Below are positions 30,306-39,157 of a stretch of 64,000 nucleotides of DNA, piece by piece; positions within the stretch are counted from its first letter, which is position 1, and the number at the start of each line of letters is the position of its first letter. The translations under genes were made by a program, and so were the position numbers. The stretch lies in NCBI RefSeq assembly GCF_000497045.1, contig NW_015961988.1:682001-746000 (forward strand). Direction: 5' to 3'. The stretch comes from Kalmanozyma brasiliensis GHG001. Taxonomy: Eukaryota > Basidiomycota > Ustilaginomycetes > Ustilaginales. The notes under the pieces were generated by a model, which was not told the origin of the DNA, searched no databases, and worked only from the letters and a program-made list of their open reading frames with translations.

Positions 30306-32487
30306 ATGGCTTCCGTTGCATCCTCTTCTACACCTGCTTTCCTCGAACACATTCACTGCTCGGTCTGCTACAAGAGCTTGAAAGCGTGCTCGAATGACAC
30401 AGCGACGAACCAAACCGGAGATCCTGCAGACGAACCGTTCTGGATCGGTGATGTCAGTAGGACCGACCTCCGCTCTCCGCACAGGCCGAGCGATGCTGAC
30501 GGCGACGTTTTCACCGCTCCTTTGGACGACTCATGTCTTCGTGTCGTCCTACGCTTCAGTGTTTTCATATTCTCTGCCACAAAGAGCTCCGTGGTGAGTA
30601 CTCCCTGATCCAATGATCTAAGGTCCGCACCTTCGAATCTGTCATTGACGTGGCACATGCCCTCCAAAAGACGCACTAGCACGAGACGGAGCTCAGCCGT
30701 CAGAGGGGCTCCAGGCTCCATGTCCCAAGTGCCTGGTCACCGTCCACGTGGTCCAGCTTCAAACACACCAGGTGAGTATCGGTCTGCTGTCCTCAACAGG
30801 AGTTCAGCCGTGGCGATAGGGCGCTATGCTGACCTCTTCTTGTGGGAACCTGAACAGCTACCGCCACATGTGTACCGCTACGTGCAGCCTTTCGACGCTT
30901 CCATCCAGGAGATCGCCGATGTCTATAAGGTAAGGTCGTCCTAGCAGCTAGCTGGGAGCGTTCTGAATCTCAGCGGAGCAGCAGCCTGATCTCCTTTGTT
31001 GGTCATCTGCTTGACATCGGACTGAACAGTATCAAGTAAGTCTACGTCGTTGCCTTTGGCAAACCGCTCGAACGATTCTCTGACCAAATTATATCTCGAC
31101 ACCCGCAGCTCCAGCACATGTCTGAACTGATCAGGTACGCACGATGTCACACATAGCAAGAGGATGCAAGCGATTGGACAGTCATCGCTCAACCACATCA
31201 CATCTCTCGTCTTGCTATTCTTCGTGGCCAACGACGTGGTCTAGTCATTTGAAAGACAAAGTCTACCAGCAAAAGCGACTTTTGGATCACGTTCAGCACG
31301 ATGTCAACGAGGCTTGGCAGGTCAAGAGGTGAGCCTTGGGTCCACATCGGCTCAGAACAAGTCAATTTCGCTGTCTGGATGCGTGCTCGCGCAGAACGGA
31401 CCACTTCCTTACCTTTCCTACCCTTGACTCACGGTACAGAGCCTTGGAAGAAGTGCGCAAGGAAAACGTGGCTTTGAAAGAGGAGATTACGGTGCTACGA
31501 TTGCCAGCGCCAAAGACAGAGCCAGGAACCCTTCCTGCTCAGCCTAGGTAGGTTCAGAGACATTTTGTGCTCATTGACAAGGACTACGGGTAAGACAAGC
31601 TTGCCCGTACTGACTCTCACGTTCACGGCCAACGTCCCTTGCTCCAGTAACGGAGCACATCCACTCGGCATGGGAATCGTCAAAGGGCAGGAACGCATGC
31701 CGCCTCCGTCCAGGTCAGCGGTCTATCAGCAAGCACCCCCTCCAAACTTGCGTCCACCTTCACGAGCCATGCCAGCTGCTCCGAAAGCTGACGCGACGTT
31801 TGACGACGGCGACCAGATCATGCACGATTCGGGGTGAGTAGTGCAGAGGTCTGGCTTCCACTCAAGTTCATCTCTAGTCTGATTGTCGTCTCCATTGGTG
31901 GCACAACGCTGACATTGATCGAATACCGATGCAGCAGGCTGCCGACACGTCCATCGACAACGGCCTCCAACGTCTTCGCGCACAAACCGCCCCCACTTTC
32001 GTTCAAAAACATTGTACCGCCAACTTCGAACTCCACGTCGGAATGGCGGAAGGAAGGTACGTGGCATCCTGGCAGGTATCGCCTTGTTTGGCGAAGAATG
32101 CTGACGGTGCTTGTTCTTCCACTGTGCGATGCTCTCATTGGGTCATTAGCCACTCGTCGTGGCCAAGCAGACCCTCCGCCTGGCCCACGTTCGGGCTTTG
32201 GCCCAGCGCACCATCTGAGCAAACATTACAATGTCGCCTTGCAGGCTCCTCTTCAGCGTCACAGTTTACACGGCGCAAGTGTCGCTCAGTACGCCCGCCC
32301 GCCGACCATGCATACGTATCAGAGGTCCCTTGCGCAACCCAGTTTGAGGAGGGATGAGGACGTCACCCCGCATGCCGGTCAAACGCAATTGTGGAGACCA
32401 TCGGTGCCCTCTGGAACTGGAGTGAGTTCGGCCGCCTTTCCAAACGGCCCGCGCTCGAACCACAGGCAGCGTCCCACGGGCCGATGA
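30306..32487 (+). CDS. Zip3/HEI10-like RING and coiled-coil protein, up to 11 exons
   Basis: Spliced by hand. Exons: 30306-30452, 30560-30593, 30704-30771, 30858-30929, 31030-31035, 31109-31134, 31245-31328, 31440-31547, 31648-31833, 31935-32056, 32150-32487; 396 residues, all introns GT-AG and 73-111 nt, phases consistent. The N-terminus is RING-like: C18-x2-C21, then FWIGDCFHILCHKEL (C50-x-H52-x2-C55) and CPKC (C67, C70); the remaining ligand position is Glu58, with His56 next to it. Residues about 105-180 form a coiled coil with KDKVYQQKRLLDHVQ and RALEEVRKENVALKEEI. The C-terminal half is Pro/Ser/Arg-rich. This layout matches the Zip3/RNF212/HEI10 group, SUMO or ubiquitin ligases that mark meiotic crossover sites. 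An in-frame ATG at 30231 is an alternative start. The 6-nt exon is the weakest part; skipping it also keeps the frame. Confidence 0.68.
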
Positions 32488-32794
32488 CAAGGACAGCTCC
32501 ACGCACGACAAGACGATGACTCGAGCGCAGCACAGTGCGGGTCAGGAAGCTGGATCGATGCTGGACGTTTGCAATTGCATGCCAGGGTCAATACATCGAA
32601 GTCGTAAAAGTACAAAGGGTAGGCTGCAGAGAGTAACAGAAGCGAGGGGTGGAGAGCAATGCGATGATTGATGAATGATAATGATCCTGCCACTCGACTC
32701 GACAGGGACTGTTTGTGTGTGTCTGTTGCCGTTGTTCCAGTCAAATGTCCGTACACGACGCGCGCGCCAGCGATCATATGGTGCTGAGATGGCA
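32488..32794. other. Convergent 3' region between the HEI10-like gene and UFD1
   Basis: About 300 bp between stop codons on opposite strands. It should contain both 3' untranslated regions; nothing else is visible. Confidence 0.5.
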
Positions 32795-34084
32795 TCAATC
32801 GGAGTCGATCTCGATGACGTCGCGCCTGCTGTCGTTGAGGCTGCGGGCGTCGTCGCCACCTGAAGGCGTAGCATATCGGCTGCTCCGCGAGCTCTCTCCT
32901 AGCACGCGACCTCCACCCAAAGTGAATGCTGTTGGTTGTTCGTTCACCGGCTTGCTGTTTTGCGACTCTTGTGGCTTCGGACGCGGCGCTCGACCGGACA
33001 AAGTAGTCCCTGATCCACCGAATGTCTCCGTCACCTTTTCCTTGGCCGCCTCATCCTGCTTGCCTCCCACAGGAATGACCTCGTAGCCGAAGAAGAGCTT
33101 TCCGAAGGGCAGATTGAGCGCAGCGGGGATCTTCTTCTCTGTGAGTTGGGTGTCGTTGGTGATGATGCGCGGCATGTCTGTACGGCGGACCATGCTGAAT
33201 GGATCGAGCTGCTCGATCTGGCGCTCCTTCTTGCCCTTGCTCTTCTTGCCACTCAATGTCTGACCTGCGCCGCGGAAAGGTCCGGCAGGTGTGGCGGCGC
33301 CTGAGCCACCTGCTGCGCTTGTGCCTGCCATTGAGCCAGGTGTGGATGTGCGTGTGGGTGGGATCGAGTCGACACGTGCATTGTCGATGTTGAGCTTGGA
33401 TGCCATGGTCGGCGGTGGAGGACGCGGTTGTGGTGTGGGCTCCACGTAGCCTTTTGGTGGTGCAAAGTCAACCTCTAGATCCGTCTCGATGATCGAGATG
33501 CCGTCTGCACTAGGTGTGATCTCCATGATCAGAATCTCAAACGTGAGACAGTTGTAGCTGATCTCGACAATGTCGCCCGGTGTGAGTGCGGAGAAGTTGC
33601 GGAAGGCCTGCTCGAGCACGGCCTTTGGATCGCTGATCTCCAAAAAGTCGACTGTTTGAGGCTGGATCTTGACCATCTTGCCCTTTGGTAGCGTCGCACC
33701 CGTCAACCGGATCGGATCGCCCTCTGACAGCCCAAGTGTGCGCATCATCCAAGCTGGTAGGTGTACATTACCCTCATCAGCGATGAACTCGAGCACACCG
33801 GCGTGCGTGCGTCGCACCTCGGATGCGCCCGTGGTGCGAAGCTCGAAGAACCATGGCGACTCGATCTCGAGATTGGTCAAATGCGCAAGGGCGGAGGGCG
33901 GCATGATGATCTTGCCTCCGTAGCTGACATTGAGACGTTCTTTGCCGGGCAGCATCGCCATGCTGTACGCTTTGAAGTATTCGTCGTAGGCCCGTGGGGG
34001 GCGGGGGAAGCGCGTGTCCATGCCATTCTGCATGAAGCGGTTGAAGCTGGCATAGCCGCCTTCGATGCCGCCGAACATGGACAT
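32795..34084 (-). CDS. UFD1: Ubiquitin fusion degradation protein 1
   Basis: Frame of 429 residues when started at the ATG at 34084 (context CCAAGATGTCC), which gives the conserved N-terminus MSMFGG; an in-frame ATG at 34195 would add 37 residues without family resemblance. Ufd1 pairs with Npl4 as the substrate-recruiting adaptor of the Cdc48/p97 ATPase and handles ubiquitylated proteins in ER-associated and nuclear degradation. Visible family motifs: GGKIIMPPSALAHLTNLEIE, PWFFELRT, GVLEFIADEGNVHLPAWMM and LEQAFRNFSALTPGDIVEI, together the Ufd1 N-terminal beta-barrel domain (about residues 15-195). The C-terminal half is low complexity, with Pro-rich and Lys-rich stretches that in relatives bind Cdc48 and Npl4. 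It is divergent from CCT4 with 462 bp between starts. Confidence 0.95.
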   Translation of the reverse strand: MSMFGGIEGGYASFNRFMQNGMDTRFPRPPRAYDEYFKAYSMAMLPGKERLNVSYGGKIIMPPSALAHLTNLEIESPWFFELRTTGASEVRRTHAGVLEFIADEGNVHLPAWMMRTLGLSEGDPIRLTGATLPKGKMVKIQPQTVDFLEISDPKAVLEQAFRNFSALTPGDIVEISYNCLTFEILIMEITPSADGISIIETDLEVDFAPPKGYVEPTPQPRPPPPTMASKLNIDNARVDSIPPTRTSTPGSMAGTSAAGGSGAATPAGPFRGAGQTLSGKKSKGKKERQIEQLDPFSMVRRTDMPRIITNDTQLTEKKIPAALNLPFGKLFFGYEVIPVGGKQDEAAKEKVTETFGGSGTTLSGRAPRPKPQESQNSKPVNEQPTAFTLGGGRVLGESSRSSRYATPSGGDDARSLNDSRRDVIEIDSD

Positions 34085-34546
34085 CTTGGCTGATTGGCGA
34101 TAAGGCGAGGATTTGATCGGCCTTACCGTGCTGTCTGATCGCGGATCGATGTGTGTTGAGATGAGGTGAGTGAAGGAGGATGCTGCTCGAAGCAAGGTGA
34201 GAGCCAGGGCGGCAAGTGGAGGTCCACGTCAGTCAAAAAATCAAGGCTCAGCAGCCTGTATGTGCGGAGGGCGTGGGACCAGGGTCCAGTGAGCATGCGC
34301 AATCAGCGGCTTATGTCACGCTTACTTGCCCTGCCGAACCAACTCAGGCTGAACGCGCTCTGATTTCTTCTTCCGCTTTCTTTTCCAGGCAAACCAACAC
34401 TCAGCCAGAGGCGCGCGCTGCGTCGTGCACCGACTCTGATTTGAGAAGAACAGGAAAACGCTTGGACTTCGTGTGTGTGTGTGTTGCACTTTCAGAACGC
34501 TTTCCACTCGAAGATCCACCATCTCACCCTCATACAGCAGAACAAC
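34085..34546. other. Divergent promoter between UFD1 and CCT4
   Basis: 462 bp between divergent start codons. It contains a short GT dinucleotide run near 34470-34482 in the CCT4 leader. No perfect heat-shock element (alternating GAA/TTC triplets) was found by eye. Confidence 0.5.
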
Positions 34547-36262
34547 ATGTCAGCAGCAACATCCGCAGCTGCACCTGTGGCAAGGGGCGGTCCTTCGCAG
34601 AACGCTTTCAAGAACGCCGATAAGCCTGATGAGGTCAGGAGATCGAATCTGTCGGCCGCCAAGGCAGTCAGCGATGCCGTCCGCACCTCGCTCGGCCCCA
34701 AAGGCATGGACAAGATGATCCAGACCTCGAACGGCGAAGTGGTCATCACCAACGACGGCGCAACCATCCTCAAACACATGGCTGTCATGCACCCAGCCGC
34801 CAGGATGCTGGTCGAGCTCTCGCAAGCACAGGACGTCGAAGCCGGTGATGGTACCACCTCGGTTGTCGTTGTCGCTGGAAGCCTGCTGGGTGCGGCCGAG
34901 AAGATGCTCAACAAGGGTATCCACCCCACCATCATTGCCGAGTCGTTCCAGAAGGCTGCGGCCAAGGCGGTCGAGTTCCTGACCGACATTTCGACGCCCG
35001 TCGAGCTCAACGACCGCGAGTCGCTCCTCCGCGCTGCAAGCACCTCGCTCAACTCCAAGATCGTGTCGCAGTACTCGTCCGTTCTCGCTCCTATCGCTGT
35101 CGATGCCGTCACTCGCCTCGTGACTCCTTCTTCGTCCAGCGCTGCGTCCAAGTCGGCATCGTCCAACACTTCTGCCACCGCCTCGACTGCCGCTGAGGGC
35201 ACGACACCAGCGCGTGCTTCGCGATCCGCAGATGCACAGGACAACGTCGACCTTCGCGACATTCGCATTGTCAAGAAGGTGGGCGGCACGATCGACGACA
35301 CGGAGCTCGTGGAAGGGCTCGTCTTGGCACAGAACGTCATCTCTGGCAGCGGCGGCCCGACTCGCATGGAAAAGGCCAAGATCGCCGTGTGCCAGTTCCA
35401 GCTGAGCAGCCCCAAGCCGGACATGGACAACCAGATTGTGGTCAACGACTACCGACAGATGGACAAGATTCTCAAGGAGGAGCGTCAATACCTGCTCAAC
35501 ATGTGCAAGAAGATCAAGAAGACGGGCTGCAACGTGCTGCTCATCCAAAAGTCGATCCTGCGCGATGCTGTCAACGAGCTGGCATTGCATTTCCTGGCCA
35601 AGCTCAAGATCCTGGTGGTCAAGGATGTGGAGCGGGACGAGATCGAGTTTGTGTCCAAGACGCTGGGCGCCAAGCCGATTGCGGACATTGAGGCGTTCAC
35701 GGAGGACAAGCTTGCGTCGGCGGACCTGATCGACGAGGTGCAGCAGAACGGGGCGCGCGTGGTCAAGATCACGGGCATCAAGAACATGGGTCGCACGGTG
35801 AGCATTCTGTGCACGGGCGCCAACTCGCTCGTGCTCGAGGAGAGCGAGCGCAGTCTGCACGATGCGCTGTGTGTGGTGCGCTGCTTGGTCAAGAAGAAGG
35901 CGCTCATCGCGGGAGGTGGTGCTCCTGAGGTCCACGTCTCGCGCCTGCTATCGCAGTATTCGCAGACGCTCAAGGGGATGGAGGCGTACTGCTTCCAGGC
36001 GTACGCCGAGGCGCTCGAGGTGATCCCCACGACGCTCGCCGAGAACGCGGGTTTGAACCCCATCAGCATCGTTACTGAGCTGCGAAACCGTCATGCGCTG
36101 GGCGAGAGGACCGCGGGCATCAACGTGCGCAAGGGGCAGATCACCAACATTCTCGAGGAGAACGTGCTGCAGCCGCTGCTGGTCAACACGAGCGCCATCG
36201 AGCTGGCCACCGAGACGGTCTCGCTGCTGCTCAGGATCGATGACTACCACCTTTCTCGTTGA
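34547..36262 (+). CDS. CCT4: T-complex protein 1 subunit delta (CCT4)
   Basis: Intronless frame of 571 residues from the ATG at 34547; upstream in-frame codons are leader. CCT4 is one of eight subunits of the cytosolic chaperonin TRiC/CCT, which folds actin, tubulin and other proteins. Group II chaperonin motifs are clear: [23 protein letters not shown], the ATPase motif [12 protein letters not shown], and [13 protein letters not shown] near the C-terminus. Delta-type features include [27 protein letters not shown]. Between the residues equivalent to TRLV and VDLRDI there is an insertion of roughly 34 Ser/Ala/Thr-rich residues (about 35119-35243) that is absent from human CCT4. The rest is highly conserved, so the gene should be functional. 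Confidence 0.96.
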   Translation: MSAATSAAAPVARGGPSQNAFKNADKPDEVRRSNLSAAKAVSDAVRTSLGPKGMDKMIQTSNGEVVITNDGATILKHMAVMHPAARMLVELSQAQDVEAGDGTTSVVVVAGSLLGAAEKMLNKGIHPTIIAESFQKAAAKAVEFLTDISTPVELNDRESLLRAASTSLNSKIVSQYSSVLAPIAVDAVTRLVTPSSSSAASKSASSNTSATASTAAEGTTPARASRSADAQDNVDLRDIRIVKKVGGTIDDTELVEGLVLAQNVISGSGGPTRMEKAKIAVCQFQLSSPKPDMDNQIVVNDYRQMDKILKEERQYLLNMCKKIKKTGCNVLLIQKSILRDAVNELALHFLAKLKILVVKDVERDEIEFVSKTLGAKPIADIEAFTEDKLASADLIDEVQQNGARVVKITGIKNMGRTVSILCTGANSLVLEESERSLHDALCVVRCLVKKKALIAGGGAPEVHVSRLLSQYSQTLKGMEAYCFQAYAEALEVIPTTLAENAGLNPISIVTELRNRHALGERTAGINVRKGQITNILEENVLQPLLVNTSAIELATETVSLLLRIDDYHLSR

Positions 36263-38004
36263 AGGGGAATCTCAGCAGGGAGTAGCAATCAAAACAATTC
36301 TGACATTACCAAAACGGCGGCTGTGCTCATGGACTCGTGTTTGATCGTGGTGAGTAGGCCGTTCCGATGTCTTTTGAGCATGATCGGATTGCTTCCGGCG
36401 ATGCTGACGTGGCCTGACGGCAATGACCCGATACGAGAAGCAAGTATCGGATGCAAGCCGTGTCTCGAATGGTCATTGTCCGGCGTCTGTCTTTTGTTTC
36501 GGCTCTACCGCTGTTTCCCACACGCTAAGCGCGCTTGCAGAAGATGAGGATGGCGTTCTGCGGCCCCGCCGTCTTCATCTCATCTAGAGTGCACCGGCAC
36601 ATGAATGAAGCTCAGCTGGCGTAACAGGAGCCTGATCGATCTCTCACGTCGCTGGAACATGTTGAGCAGGCGGCTTCAGTTGTGGGTCGACCAGTGGATT
36701 CGAGATCACGATCGCTGGGACGCAGCTGGTGGGCTCCAGACTTAAAGGTCGCACGACGTTGTCCTCTTCATCGAGGGTGAACCCTGCAGCAAGCAGAGAT
36801 CGACGTATGCCCAGTGAAACAGATCGTGCAGGACGACCATCTCCTCTAGCGTCGACTTCAAGTCTACACAGTCGGGCCGTAACACCGCAGTCTCACGATA
36901 AAGGAAAGGGATCGCCGGTCTCTGAACCGCATGCTTGACGCTTGGGGCTCCGGCTAGCTGCGCCTTGAGATGGATTTTGCTGTGCTCGCCAAGCGCGCAA
37001 AAGCAAGCGAGGCGAGGGGCCACCAACCACCAACGCAACCGACGCAACCTGACGCACTGCCTTGGACCTCGCTTGTTTTTCGCAGAGGCTCTGCTTCCGC
37101 CTGCCAAAAAAACTTCGGAGAGATTTCTCAAGACGCTGATCCTTGCATGTGCTTGTTCAAGTTTGGTCTTGAAACGCTCGCAAGACAAAAACAAGTGGCC
37201 CTTCCGAATGGCACACCTTTGCATCTCAGCCGGCAGATGGGACGATGTTCTGCATGTACGGAGCACCGAACAGCAAGCTGACATGGCCAAGCACGGTGCT
37301 CGGAGTCCATCGACATTGTCGTGTGCGACTATCGCACAAAGGAGAACAACAGGGATCGCTGCAGAGTGAGACATGCAAGCAGATCGCACGAGCGACTACG
37401 AATTTTGCTAATCCTTCGCGCGTGAAGCCGATGTGGTTTCAAGTCAAAAGAGAAAGGAAAATTCGATCTGGTTGACGTGCTGAGTAGGCCGTCGCAGCAG
37501 CAATTTGAAGCACCGCCCCTAGCAGCTCGGGAAGCCGCTCTGCAGGCGAAATCTCCTCTCCCCTGACCATGGCTCGCGATCCGACTCTTTGCCCATGATG
37601 AACGTGTGGTGCTCCTGTCCGACTTTCATCAGAACAGGGGTCTGCCCACGGTGTAGGTTAGGGGCGCCTTCTCACGATGTCCAACTCATTCCCACTTGCT
37701 TCCGAGCAGCAAGGCGGAGCAATGCACAATCAACGGCAATGCCTGCCTTAAGCAGATGCTTAGCAGCTAAGTCACAAGCCTCTCGAGCACGTCAATGTGT
37801 ACCTTTGAACGCCCCTCCTCTGGACGAATGGTCTCGCAAACACTCCATCCTTGCCCTCCTCGCTTCGTATAGTAGTGATGTCTTCTGCGCCATTTCAGCT
37901 CACTGTCAGCACAGCAAGCCAGCCCAGCCTCAAGACTTCGGTTGACATAGGCTTGGCGTTGAAGCGATTCTGGCTGCACAAAGAGGTCGTCGAGGACTCG
38001 TTTT

Positions 38005-38040
38005 GTTAATTAGATTAAAGATTAAATTTATTTTGTGGAT
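38005..38040. other. AT-rich block upstream of chitin synthase
   Basis: A stretch of about 36 bases made almost only of A and T, with TTAATTAGATTAAAG and AAATTTATTTT, stands out in otherwise G+C-balanced sequence. It could be a nucleosome-excluding promoter element or part of an origin; no consensus supports either. Confidence 0.4.
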
Positions 38041-38404
38041 TTCGTGTTCCGATGTGTGTTGTTTTGCTGTGTTTTTTTCTTTTGCTTCGTTCCTTCTGCA
38101 CGGTCGCAGCCAAAAGGCACGAGGCAGCTGAACCCTGGCCAGAGGGCCCCGGAAGAAAAATGCGATTTCGAAAAACAAAAAAATCCTGCAATCGCGCTAC
38201 CGACTGATTTTCGAATTGGCAGAAAAACAAAATACACTTCGGCTGCTGACTGAGTTCTCGTAGGCTGGCTGCTTGACTGGCTGGCTTTGGCTGCAGCTGC
38301 AGGTCTGCTTCGGCGAAGCGACGATCTTCACTTGCTCGATCTTGGCCGTCGCTGTCTCTCGGCTCTCTGCTTTGACCCTGTTTTTGTTTGCTGTGCGTGG
38401 TGAC

Positions 38405-38428
38405 CCCTCTCTCTCTCCTCTCTCTCTA
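38405..38428 (+). repeat. CT microsatellite in the chitin synthase upstream region
   Basis: A nearly pure CT/TC dinucleotide tract about 730 bp before the chitin synthase ATG. Similar shorter CT-rich tracts follow up to about 38600 and again near 38700. Pyrimidine tracts are common in promoters and leaders of strongly expressed fungal genes. Confidence 0.6.
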
Positions 38429-39157
38429 GCCCTGTCTGCTGCTGCTCTTGACTGGCTGCCCCTTGCTCTCACTCACCTCGCCAAACAGCGACAAACGCCG
38501 CTCACACTGGCGAAAGAAAGAACCTGCTCGCTCCTCTTCCTGTCCTCTCCTCACACACACAGCTTTTTGGCTTGTTCTCTCTTCCTCTCTCTCTCTCGCG
38601 AACCATCCTTCCACCTTCCTTGGCTTGCTTCACCATCCACACACTCGCTCACGGCCCTCTCAATTCCGGCCGTTGCGAGTTCTGGCGGACAAAGCTTCTC
38701 TCTTTTCCTCTCTATACATCAGCCTTCCCGCATCGACGGTCTCCTCTCCTTTCCGCCTCCTTGGCTAGCGGCACCACTCTGCAAACAGCAGACGGCTTGC
38801 ATTGACCACCCGTACAAACGACGACTTCTGGTTCGGAAGAAGGCACCTGGCTCAGTTCAACGTTGGATGCATCACCTGACCTGGCCATCGCAGCACCTCG
38901 ATCGTCTCTAAGAAGGTCAAACCACGGAGTCATCGAAACCTGGCAAACGTCCAGCGACGGCCTGTATCCCCACTTCTTCTCGACGCAACTCTGACCCTAT
39001 GGATCGCTTTCAAGTCTAGATTCGCTTGCTTTCTTGTCCACCATCATTCGCACTGCGATCGAAGCTCCGTGTTTACCCACATCAAAACATCATCGACTTC
39101 AAGATCGCTGCACCGACCTACATCTCAAACACCCCACAGCTCCATTGACGACTCACA

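Larger units (their letters stand above)
36263..39157. other. Long gap before chitin synthase; possible small unannotated gene
   Basis: About 2.9 kb. At 36.64-36.94 kb there are open frames on both strands with protein-like composition. The minus-strand frame ending at 36644 reads ...LGIRRSLLAAGFTLDEE and continues for about 80 codons without ATG, so it could be a terminal exon; the plus-strand frame at 36729-36938 is Ser/Pro-rich. Neither resembles a known family. An AT-rich block lies at 38005-38040 and CT-rich tracts occur at 38405-38600, probably in the chitin synthase promoter or leader. Confidence 0.4.

Noticed and set aside
30974..31035. A 62-nt exon (acceptor at 30973) in the HEI10-like gene
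   Set aside because: It would end in phase 2 at the GTAAGT and both available downstream acceptors then give an early TGA. The 6-nt exon or direct skipping keeps the frame open.
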